A stretch of DNA of 64,000 bases from Gossypium raimondii (taxonomy: Eukaryota; Streptophyta; Magnoliopsida; Malvales; Malvaceae). Location: NCBI RefSeq assembly GCF_025698545.1, contig NC_068569.1:22134001-22198000 (forward strand), read 5' to 3'. This document shows positions 25,700 to 36,900 of the stretch, one piece after another. How positions within the stretch are numbered: position 1 is the first letter of the stretch; every line of letters begins with the position of its first letter. The translations under genes and the position numbers were made by a program. The notes below the pieces were generated by a model. That model was not told the DNA's origin. It worked only from the letters and a program-made list of their open reading frames with translations, and made no database searches.

Positions 25700-26190
25700 G
25701 AAATTATTTTATAGATTCTTTTTATCATATTATTTATGATTTTGGTTTTGTTTTTTTTTAATGACATTTTAACAATTTTTTTGAACGAATTTCATGCTCT
25801 GCTGTTACATTTTCCTCGTTTTCACCCTCCTGTTGTTCTAAATCGTCGATTAATTTGTATGACCATCGAGGAACTTTTTTACTTATTTCTTTTATTCCAA
25901 TAGATTTTTTTTTTCTAATTGTTTGATGTCATTGACACATAATTTTGGTAATTCTTTTACCTTGAACTTTGAACTTCGAATCTCGAACCTTCAAACCATT
26001 CAAGATTCAAAGTCAAGGTTCTAGGTTTGAGATTCAATGTTTGGAGTTCGGTTTTAAAGTTTAGGGTTCAGGGTAAAAAATTATCTAAAGCTATGTGTCA
26101 ATGACATAAAAAAATTATTAAAATACCATTAAATAATTGAAAAGAGACCATAAATAATATAGTCAGAAAGGTGCATAAAATAAATTCCTA
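25700..26190. repeat. Fold-back MITE, copy with internal insert
   Basis: Ends are AAATTATTTTATAGATTC on the left and GTGCATAAAATAAATTCC on the right. Further in, TGACACATAATTTTGGTAAT mirrors the complement of AGCTATGTGTCAATGACATA. The centre repeats GAACTTCGAA/TTCAAGATTCAAAG-like units in inverted order. About 130 bp of unrelated, GC-richer DNA (about 25785-25915) sits in the left arm. Same family as 16951-17335. Confidence 0.65.
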
Positions 26191-27518
26191 ACTGTTTTCC
26201 TCTTCAATATTTTTTTCTAGAAAGTTGAAAGAAAATAAAATTATTATGAATTTGAATACGTTAGTTTTTATTTTTAATTTTTGTTGTTTTCTGTCAAAAT
26301 ATGTAACATATATTGTCATATTGGACGACTTAATAAAAGCTTTCATTTTCAATAAATTTTACGTTATTTTCTAGTTATTTGTTTTTTAATTTTCTAATAC
26401 TTACAATAATTATAATAATAAATCATAATTTATTTAACTTCACAATGATATTTATTTTGGAGTTTGAATATTTATCGTAATTAATTATGATCAAATATAT
26501 TTTCAATAAATATAATATAATTAAGATTACGTTTATAATTAAAATTTAGTCTAATATTTATCCTTTTCAAAACTGAAAATTTTCCATTTAAAAATTTGAT
26601 TCAAAAAATTTTAATTTAGTTTTGTCATTTTTTTTAGTAAAATAAAACAGCATTAAGCGAAACTAATGAATGGACTTATTTGATCTTGTAAATCTAAGAT
26701 AGTCTACTTGAACTAAGTCTCGTATTGAATGGGGTGAGACCTCAAAAACTTGGATGCTCAACGATAGCATTGTAAAATTGAGTCCCAATAGATTGAATTT
26801 AAATATTTTAATATTTTCACAAAAAGTATGAAAAATCTACTAATCACTTAATGTAGAATGTATTTAATTATTTTTTTATTTTATTCTATTTCATTTAAGA
26901 TTATATATATTTCAAATAATTTAATTATATTCAATATTTAATTTTTAGTATTTATTTATTATATTTATTAAACACAGACTAAATAAAATTCGGCTATGTC
27001 ACCCTAACACTATTACAGCACAAGCATTCCACCTATGCCACATTGTCAGTCTAATCTCAAATCATTTACGCATCGATACAGTGAATGATGCTTGCCTTTT
27101 CTCCTATCAACCAATCTTCTCCACAAAGCGCACTTTGTCTCTTTCTTTTTCGCTCTCAATAATATCATTCGAATCACTTCTCTTTCTTTTCTTTTCACTG
27201 TTCATTAAGCTGTTCTTTTGTATCCATCTGTTTTCTGCTGTGATTTCTTTTCAGTTTCTTTGTAAAAAAAATCCCATTCCGAAATCTGGGTTTTCATTTA
27301 CCATCAAAATTCAGTGGTAACCAAAACCAATCTCTGTTGTTTTTGTTGTTTTTTCTACTTTTCTTTTAAAAACCAGAAAGTCCATGTCATCTAGCTTAAT
27401 GAAACTGAACCTTTTTCTTGCTAACTTGGGGAACAGTTGTTCTTTTTTCTTGGGAAACTAAACACTTCCTCACTAACCAAACGAAAAGGAGAAGACTTCA
27501 CGCTTGGACTTCGTACAG

Positions 27519-28489
27519 GTACGTATTTCTCACTTTCAAATTGTTTGCCTTTTATGTCAATTACATGCTTTCTTCTATTTTACTATATTTAACCCCATTT
27601 TGTTTTGGAAAAGGTAAAGCTGAAATTCATTGTTAATTGTTGGTTTGTTTTTGTTAAAAAATCTCTGTTAAGATAGCATAAAAGAATGAAGGTAAAAAGA
27701 AGAAGGAAGAATAAAAGAGACAGAGGAAGGTTGAAAAAGCTACTTCTAAAATGGAACATAATTTGGAGTATTGTTTGATTAGTCCAACAATTGACAACCA
27801 ATGCTTAGATTATGTCAGTGATTTGTGTTAAAGATTCCTACCTTTTTCTTTTTCTTAATCATTTCCTTGCTTTAAACTTTAAACCATACCTGGATTAACA
27901 ATGTTGTAAGCTCCATTTTTATGGGTTAAAGTCGTATTACAAATGATGGTTTCACAAATCACCCCCCCCCCAAAAAACAGTTTTTAGCTTTTGAAATATA
28001 TATATTTTTAATAAAATAATTCCAATTCATTCTAGAAAAGGTTTATGTCAAATTTAATCTTTTGGTTATCTTAGTCAGTTCATTCAAATAATTTAATATG
28101 ATTTACCCATAATTTTGCAATTTTTTACCTTGAATTTAAATTCAACCCTAATCCAAATTGATCAGATTTAAGATTTGGGGTGTTATTAAATAATTAAAAA
28201 AAGAAATGATGCGATTAAGAAAAATCCATAAAATAATTTCCCGCAAATTAAAATGAAAATTTTGAATATTTACTTGATTAACTCGTAAACCTAATAAAAA
28301 TGTTAATGTCAACTCAAGCTTGAGTGGGGTTAGATTAAGTGTAGAAATAAAAGACGAAAATCGACGGTTTGGTCTCTTGTCTCTTTTTATCAGCAAAATC
28401 TGCTTTTAACGTATTGTTTGTTTTATTTTAAGATTTGTTTCAATAAAATAATTCAACCTTTTTCTGTGCATGGAATTCTCTTTTTTCAG
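27519..28489 (+). other. Predicted 5'UTR intron of the CEPR2-like gene
   Basis: A CT-rich leader (about 27090-27300) precedes a strong donor (GTACAG followed by GTACGT at 27519). A pyrimidine-rich acceptor (TTTTTTCAG) ends at 28489, 81 bp before the ATG at 28571. Removing this intron also removes the long non-coding gap. Several upstream ATGs would remain in the leader. The prediction rests on splice signals alone. Confidence 0.5.
28085..28247. repeat. Partial fold-back MITE inside the 5'UTR intron
   Basis: It contains ACCCATAATTTTGCAATT, TTACCTTGAATTTAAATTC, then ATTAAATAATT...GAAATGATGCGATTAAG and CCATAAAATAATTTCCC, in the same order as the right halves of the copies at 16.95 and 25.7 kb. 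The left arm is missing or decayed. Confidence 0.5.
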
Positions 28490-28570
28490 CTGTCGCCAGC
28501 CGGTGAAGTATGGTGTAATATTGGAATTTTGCTCAATAATTCAGCTTCCTGTTCTGATTGAACGGCAATC

Positions 28571-31500
28571 ATGATGCCCTTCAACAATTCCACAATGATT
28601 AAACATTGGTTTCTACTGTTTACAATCATGGCTTCTGCTCTTTTCCCGCCATGTTCCGCCATTAACGTCGAAACCCGAGCTCTTCTCGACGTTAAAAGCA
28701 AGCTCAGAGACCCTTTAAACGTCTTAGGTTCCTGGAAAGAATCAGATTCTGCATGCAAATTCTATGGAGTTACTTGTGATCCTGTTTCGGGCAATGTCAC
28801 TGAGATTTCACTTGCTGGAAAATCATTGTCCGGCGAGATTTCACTTTCCATCTCCATGCTTAACAGTCTTGAAACCCTTTATTTGCCTCTCAATTCCATT
28901 TCTGGGGAACTTCCTGACCAAATAAACCATTGTTCAAACCTCAGAGTTTTGAACATAAGCTGGAATAAAATGGTTGGAATTATACCCGATCTTTCTGGAC
29001 TTAAGAGCTTGGAGATTCTTGCATTGGCGTTTAACTCGTTTTCCGGCAGGTTTCCGAGCTGGATCGGAAACTTAACCGGTCTGGTTTTTCTTGTTTTAGG
29101 TGGAAATGATTTTGATGAGAGTGAAATTCCGGAGAGTATTGGGAACTTGAAGAACTTGAATACCCTGTATCTTCGCAACTCCAATCTGGTTGGGCAGATT
29201 CCAGAGTCCGTTTTTGAGCTGAAGGCCTTACAGATATTGGATTTGTCCTGGAACAACATTTCTGGGAATATCCCGAACTCAATTTCAAAACTGAAAAACC
29301 TTAACCAGATTGAGCTGTTTTTCAACAATTTGACAGGGGAGTTACCACCAGGGATAGCTGATCTTCCTCTCTTGAAAGAATTCGATATCTCCTCGAACCG
29401 GCTGAATGGGACACTGCCAAAAGAGATTGGAAAGATGAACTTGACGGTTTTTCAATGTTACAATAACAGCTTTTATGGAGAGATCCCTGCAGGATTTGGA
29501 GATATGCAGCATCTTATAGGGTTCTCAGTCTATAAGAACAGGTTTTCCGGGCAATTTCCAGCCAATTTCGGTCGGTTCTCCCCTTTGATTAGTATTGACA
29601 TATCAGAGAATCAATTTTCAGGTGGATTCCCGAGGTTCTTGTGTGAGAGGGGAAAGCTAGAAATCTTACTGGCTCTTGACAATAACTTTTCAGGGGAGTT
29701 TCCGGATTCTTATGTTGAATGCAAATCACTGGTAAGGCTAAGGGTGAACAAGAATCATCTTTCTGGAAATGTTCCTGATGGATTTTGGGCACTTCCACAT
29801 GCCAATATGATTGACTTCAGCGATAATGACTTCACTGGAGGAGTATCCGCCAGCATTGGATCTTCCATCGGCTTGAATCAGTTGGTTTTGCATAACAATA
29901 AATTTTCGAGCTCTCTTCCCTCCGAGCTTGGCAAGTTGACAAACTTAGAGAAGCTTCTTTTGAATAACAATAACTTTTCCGGCAACCTACCGGCTGAGAT
30001 TGGTGCCTTGAAGCAGTTATTCTCGTTAGGTCTCGAGCAAAACTCGTTAACGGGATCGATACCTGCGGAACTAGGTAATTGTGTTAGATTGGTGGACTTG
30101 AATCTCGCTGATAATTATTTGAGTGGCATTATCCCACCAACAGTTTCATTCATGAGCTCTTTGAACTCTCTGAATCTTTCGGGAAACAAACTCACCGGTC
30201 CAATTCCGAAGAATCTCGAAAACCTGAAGCTAAGTTCCATTGATTTGTCTGAGAACCAATTGTCTGGAAATGTTCCTCATGAGCTCTTGACCATAGGCGG
30301 AGTCAAAGCGTTTCTTGGTAATAGGGGACTCTGCATTGACAAAATGTTCAGAAATAATATGAATGATACCGTGTTGAATGTTTGCAGGGAAGAGCAGGGT
30401 CGGAAAATGGTGTTCGGGGATAAATCAGTTTTCTTCATCGTAATAGTAGTTGCTTTAATTATGGTTCTAGCTGGATTATTGCTCGTGAGTTACAAGAACT
30501 TCAAGCATAACCGAGAAGACATGGAGAACAGTTTAGGAGGCAACAAGGGAGTAAATCCGAAATGGGAACTTGCATGTTTCCACAACATGGATATCGATGC
30601 CGATGAAATATGTAACCTAGAGGAACGAAACCTGATTGGAAGCGGCAGTACCGGAAGAGTTTACCGTCTGGATTTGAGAAAAAAGGGTGTCGTGGTCGCT
30701 GTGAAGCGACTATGGGATGGAGAAGGCCTTAAGGTTCTGGCAGCAGAGATGGAAATTTTGGGCAAAATCCGTCACCGAAACATACTGAAGCTCTATGCTT
30801 GTCTAAAGAAAGGCAGATCAAGCTATTTGGTATTCGAATACATGGCAAAAGGCAACGTGTTTCAAGCACTTCACCGAGTGAAAAAAGACGGGAAACCCAA
30901 ATTGGACTGGCATCGAAGACATAAGATTGCCTTAGGTGCTGCTAAGGGAATTGCTTATCTGCACCATGATTGCTCCCCTCCTATCATTCATAGGGATATA
31001 AAATCATGCAACATTTTACTCGACAAGGATTATGAGCCGAAAATCGCCGATTTTGGGGTCGCAAAGGTTGCAGAAAAATCTCTCAAGGGATCTGAATGGA
31101 ACTGTTTTGCAGGCACCCATGGTTATATCGCTCCTGGTGAGTTTCAAATGACTTGTCTTTTTAGCAATGTTTCAAAGTCTACAGATATTTATATCCACCA
31201 CTTATCTGAGTCCGAGTGATATCTGTATATCTTACTTTTCTAACCGTAATTTTCAACTGCAGAGCTTGCCTATACACTAAAAGTGACTGAGAAGAGCGAT
31301 GTGTATAGTTTCGGAGTAGTGTTACTTGAACTAGTGACCAGAAGAGCAGCCATTGAGGAGGAGTACGGAGAAGGGAAAGATCTTGTATACTGGGTTTTAT
31401 CTCACCTCAATCATCATGAAAACGTCCTCAAGGTTCTTGACGGTAAAGTAGCCACCGGAACTGCCACCGTGCGAGATGACATGATGAAGGTCTTGAAGAT

Positions 31501-31627
31501 CGGTATCCTCTGCACTGCCGAGCTTCCAAATTTGCGCCCCACCATGAGAGAAGTAGTCAGGATGCTTGTTAATGCTGAACCAGCCCGTTCTACGTCTCCA
31601 GATAGCCAGTCTGACAAAAATTGGTAA
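28571..31627 (+). CDS. CEPR2: LRR receptor-like kinase, CEPR2-like
   Basis: Plasma-membrane receptor kinase of the LRR-XI class. In Arabidopsis, CEPR2 perceives C-terminally encoded peptides (CEPs) in nutrient and ABA signalling. Exons 28571-31136 and 31263-31627 join (G/AG giving the Glu of APE) to 976 residues, the usual length for this receptor. The first about 30 residues are a signal peptide, followed by an LRRNT cap and about twenty LRRs. The transmembrane segment is at about 620-642. The kinase has GSGSTGRVY at 690-698, K712, HRD with D809, DFG starting at D827, and YIAPELAY formed across the intron. It is an RD kinase with all catalytic residues present. The start is the first of two adjacent Mets; M9 or M20 could also serve. 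Reading through the intron would stop at 31219, giving an 882-residue protein lacking the C-lobe. Orthology to CEPR2 rather than a close paralogue is inferred from length and motif style. Confidence 0.93.
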
Positions 31628-31779
31628 CGGTTTTGCTTTATACTATGTTATTCGGACTCCTGTGGTTGTCGGATGCGACTATGTGTTCGACATGTGTATA
31701 GTTAAATTTTTCTAAGCTTTTTTTCTTCGTTTATTTGGAGGATTTTTAAAATCATATTCCAATATTTATGTACAAGATA

Positions 31780-31785
31780 AATAAA
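31780..31785 (+). terminator. Candidate polyadenylation signal of the CEPR2-like gene
   Basis: AATAAA lies 153 bp after the stop codon in T/A-rich sequence, at a normal distance for a plant gene. Tentative. Confidence 0.35.
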
Positions 31786-33655
31786 AGGGTGTGGGTGTTG
31801 AAGGAGTTAAAATTCGTGTTTCGCAATTGGTTGATAATTGACTGTTAATTGTAGTTATTGGTTTGATCAATTGATTTTATTAATTGATATGACCAATTGA
31901 TTCTATTAACGATTTATTTAAAATATTTGGTAAAATTTAGCTAAAAGCGTAAAATGACAAATAAGAGTATAACATATTTTATTATTAAATATTTATTTGT
32001 TTATAATACTTTTGTTGTTATTGATTGAAATTATTGAAATAAAACACTATTATCAATAAATTAAAACATCCATTGTGGAATTTAATTAGTGAATATTCTT
32101 GAAATTTTAAATAAACAAATTTCTTAAATTCTTTATTTGCAAATATTAACATTGTGGAAATTGATCAATATTAATAGTGTTATCAATATAATTAAAATTA
32201 CATTCTTAGTGATAATTATGTCATGTTTTTGGTATGTAAATTAGTAATAATTATGTCACACTCTCAATAAATTTGTCAAGTAGCATGTTTCAATTAATAT
32301 AAAATTACATAAGAAATCATTTTACATGTAAATTGAAAATAAATTAAGAGTACATAAATATTCAAAATATATATATACATATTAAGTTTGAGAGCATGTG
32401 ACAAAGAGAGTAATTTTTTAGCAAGCATGGTCTGATATGTCATTCCACATATCTCATTCCCAATCATCTGTGCAAAAAGTTGTTCATCCCTGTGTTTTTT
32501 TGTTTTGAAGGTTTTAATTCGACAAACTCTTGTAAATTTCTATTCACCAAACATTACAATTAGAGGGTTGAACTACCTAATTCTCCAGTTCTACCCAAAT
32601 CAATTTTAAAAAAAAAAATCAAAACTCCATTTAGGAAACACCCATTTTCTTTGCTTCCAACAGATATTGTTTTGTTGGGAAATTTTAATGCCTTTTAGTG
32701 CATAAAATCTTACTAATTTTTGTTTTTTATTTATTTTTATTTTTGAAATGGCATATGCTTAGCTTAAAATGCATTATCCAATACTGCAACGCCAACTTCT
32801 AATTTGGATTAGACTCTTCCAACTTCTAAAGTCGGATCTTTCTTTTTCTTTTTGATGAAGCTTCTAAAGTTGGATGAAAAGTAATTCTAACATCTGGTCT
32901 ATCAAATTTTATTTATTTTTTTCGGAATTACATTCTATTAAAATCATAATATGGGAAAACACCAACTATCTTTATATATAGAGAAGAAAGGCCTTCTTTA
33001 CATGAGAGATGTACATTGTTTTTCTTTGTTTTTTTTAACATGAGAAGTTAATAGCTAAATTTCAGTTGTAATCCTCTACTTTTCTGAAATTATATAAGAA
33101 TGGTTAAATTTTAGTTTTGATCCTTATGTTTCTCTCAAATTTGAGATTTAATATCTATACTTTAATTTTGACATAATTTGGTGCCTCGATTTTTATAATG
33201 TCATTCGTTAGTCTAAATGCTTTATTCGATTAAAATGATGATGTAAATTTTTAAGAATTGTTAGCACTGTTAAAATTCTCCATTAAATTCAAATCCATTA
33301 CAATGTGTGTTTTTTAACTTAAACACCAAGTGGTTTTTTAATAGAAGAATTTTAACGATGTTAACAAAAAGGTCTAAAATTTTAAATTCAAAAGTAGATG
33401 AACTAAATTCTTGAAAATTAAATTATGAAAATTAAATTACAAATATACAAACAAGATAAGAACTTTGAGCATATTGTAACCTTCAAATTTTACTCTATAA
33501 TTGAGTAAAATAAATAAATATTTAACCCAAAGCAAAATGTGGGTGGTGGCCATGCTAATTTAACATTTTCCTTTTTATTTTGCTAATTACTAATACTATA
33601 AGATTGCAATATATGCTTACTAGTATTCCACTCATATGGATAATTTGCATGGTTG
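31786..33655. other. AT-rich spacer, no gene seen
   Basis: No ORF of interest. The segment at about 33055-33450 has alternating T-rich phrases such as TTAGTTTTGATCCTTATG, typical of abundant degenerate repeats. Similar phrases occur at about 23.1 and 48.1 kb. Confidence 0.5.
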
Positions 33656-33659
33656 CAAC

Positions 33660-33975
33660 AAATACCATGTACATTTTGAAATCAAAATCCTCCTCCAATT
33701 CCTCCACCAAATGAACCCCTTGTATCACTAGCTTCCAATTTCTTATCCTCCACTTACACCTCCTCCAACCCTACCACCTGCGCCACCTCTAGCTCCTATA
33801 CCTCGCATTTTCCACCTTCTAAACCATTACCACCACCAAGTCTTCCTCTAGCACCATCACCACCGCCATTGCCATCATATGCACCAACTCCATCTTTTAA
33901 ACCATTATTGCCACCAAGTCCTCTTTTAGCAGTAGCGCCGCCACTAAGCCCTCCTCTAACACTATGACACTCATC
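33660..33975 (-). pseudogene. Glycine-rich protein fragment, downstream piece
   Basis: Read on the minus strand, the frame gives a glycine-rich repeat (GGLSGGATAKRGLGG, then GGGDGARGRLGGGNG), resembling plant glycine-rich cell-wall/secreted proteins. No signal peptide or start is present. The repeat is degraded and lacks a regular period. Together with the piece at 39360-39490 it is either one gene split by the intervening LTR DNA or two copies, because both pieces begin next to a TGACACTCA motif. Confidence 0.5.
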
Positions 33976-36900
33976 GTCTGACCCTATCGTCAAGTCCAAG
34001 CTACGGAATATTATATTTGTTGCTAAAGCAACATCATACAATTTACATCATTTAATCAATTACATACATAAATATCATACACATTCATCATGCATTACTC
34101 AATCATCTTTGGGTCTTACACGAGCTTTCGAAAGCTCTTTTGCCAACCCTAGCATGAATTAGGACAAAATTGTTAAATTTTGAATTTCTTGGGTCGACAT
34201 CATGACTTCCTCATTTCCTCATCGTGACGTGGCCAACACAGTAAATCACGTCTTGACTTTAAGCATATTGATGTTGCGGCATCGCTCACTGCCGACTCAC
34301 ATTGCGACGTTGAGAGTTTGTAGTTGTGATAAGGCCCCCGTTTTAGCAAAAATACCATTTGGTCTCAATTCAACAACTTGCAACACAACCTAAATGGTTC
34401 ATACATCTTCTTTACAATAATAAAAAAAAAAAAATCACAATTTCATACCATTCCATGTCAACAAAGCCACATAGCCATTTCAATCAAGTAACGAATATAT
34501 CAACTAAATTCAATTACATAGCCATTACAATTTTCCATTCAATATCATGCAAATCAATCTTATACCATTCAAGCATATAGAACTTTTCAATTCAATTTCC
34601 ATATCTAACACTTCCGATACTATTTCCACATGATCAATACACAATTTAAGAACTAAACAATTCAATAAGCTTGATGCTATCTAACTAATTTTTACACCAA
34701 GCCATATAACACAATTAACATTCAACCTACTACTTTTAATTCATTAATCTACCTAATTATTTCAATTAGTCCAATTTTAGAGTTTAATATACCATCTATT
34801 CATAAGTAAGGTCATCATTTTCATGGCATTAACTTGGTCAAAACATGTCTCATTCGGATGTGTACACTAAAGGACCCTATTATGTACATGCCACCAAGTC
34901 TTATTTCAAAATGGACATATAGTTACTGCCTTGATAATAGTCTGAACTTTGCGCTGATCTAGATCGACAGGTTCCATAAGGTGATGATCTACAAAGGAAA
35001 GAAGAACAACAAGAGTAAGCTTATATAAATTATTATTTGAATAGGAATCTAAATTAATTAAATTAATATTCGGTTATGTGGCTCCACTAAATATCGAGGT
35101 TACCTGTCTAGACTAAACCATCGATACGTATAACCCAAGAATCTGTAACAAATGCTAGATTTTGTAATAACATATAAAATTTATGATTAATCACATGTAT
35201 AACCCTAATGGCATGTCGTATGTATCCTAACATTTTACCAAGTTCATTCGGGCATCATTTCCATATAAATGTCAATACCAATTCATGTACATAATTTCAT
35301 TTCTCATTTTTGAGCCATATGATCAATAATCACATTTACATTTTGTACTATTTCCATATAGCCAATATTTACATGAATTTACAATTCAGTCCATTTCAAG
35401 ACATGTGTGCCAAATTCACTAATTCTACTCAATTTTAATAAACAAGTATAAATTCAAGTATAATTCATACATAAAATAAAATAGAGTGGTAAGTTCCATA
35501 TGACCTTACTTGTTTAAAACACGTAAAGTGGATACTTTTTAGCTTTTCCCCGATCAACTCCACTTTGATCCGATTCTTGATCTAAACAATCATTTTATAT
35601 CATTAATCAATACCAAATATCTTCATACTATGCTACGATATGCATGAACCTTTATAAACTCAATTTTTCAATAACCCTAAAATTTTATATTTTATTCAAT
35701 TTATTCCTTGAACTCAAGATAATTATAAATTTTAATTCCTAGCCTCGGATTAAAATCTAATTTCAAATATTCTCACTAGGGACCTTAAAATTTATATTTC
35801 TAACATAATTTTATAACAATTTTTACATTTATTCAATTTGGTCCCTAATGTAACCAAGTTAACAATAAGCTAAATTAACTTTACAATCTAGTCCTTTTCA
35901 TATTCTAAGCTTAAAATCGATCAATTTCAAGCTTAATTCTCCAAAAAATCAACAATGGAAACTTTCAAAAACTTTAACTATAACAGCTCATTTTTCAATG
36001 GTGTTGAAAACGGTGGTTTCAAAGCCATAAACCTGACGAATGATCCCGTAAATATTAAATATTTACGAGTCAAATATAGAATTACGTTGAAATTTTATTT
36101 AATGATTTTTTTTAATTGTACGAATAATTAGATTCATGTGGTATGTCCCTAAAGTCAAGTGGTTTTAGCAAATGAGGTATTGAGACATTTCTATAAACCA
36201 AGCCCGTAAATATTTTTATTAAATATTTAAGGAATGATTATATAAATGTATTGAAATTTTTTTAAAAATTTTAACGTTTAAATAGTTAATTAAGTAAAAA
36301 TATTAAATCGTAAAAGCTGCAAAAATTAGTTTTTGTTAGTTAAAGGTGCTAAATAGTTAAATTAAGAAGGTCAAAAGGGTTTATGTAGCAATAATACCTT
36401 AAAAAAAGCATGCACGGTTAGTGGCCAACTTTAGTTAATTTATATGATATATTTTAATAAAAATAAAGTAAATATTAGGTAATAGGTAGTAAACAAAAGA
36501 AAATTAATTTTTTTCTTTATGTTCTTCCCCAACCGAGAGAAACGCGATTTTTGAGAAAAGGAGATTCAGCCAAAATCTCTTCAATGCATGTGTGAGATTT
36601 TGAGGTCCGTTTTTAATTATTTTTATGTTTTTGTGATCTTTTTGCTTAATCTAGCTAACCCGGGGTTAATTCGTAAAACTATTAAAATTTTAGGGACTTA
36701 CCATGAATGATTTTTATGTGTTTTTGAACTTTGTTGTTAAATTCTTGAGTTTAATAGCTAAATATAAATTTTTTGTTAGGTTATTTTTAGTAATTTTAAT
36801 GTTTAAGGATTAAATCGTTAAAATAGGAAAAATAAATGGAATTTTAGTGAAATTTTGAAAAAAGTGGGTTGAGCAGGGACTAGGTAAAAATCATCTAGCA

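Larger units (their letters stand above)
22756..27080. other. Gene-free AT-rich spacer with scattered repeats
   Basis: I see no gene in this 4.3-kb interval. It contains the (AT)n tract, SINE-like copy 2 and a fold-back MITE copy listed separately. The segment 23080-23530 resembles sequence near 33060-33450 in style and is probably transposon-derived. 24750-25300 is slightly GC-richer but carries no recognisable ORF. Confidence 0.5.

Noticed and set aside
27081-27320. ORF of 79 aa upstream of the CEPR2-like gene
   Set aside because: It lies in a CT-rich leader and its Ser/Phe/Leu content is dictated by that composition. It is better explained as 5'UTR.
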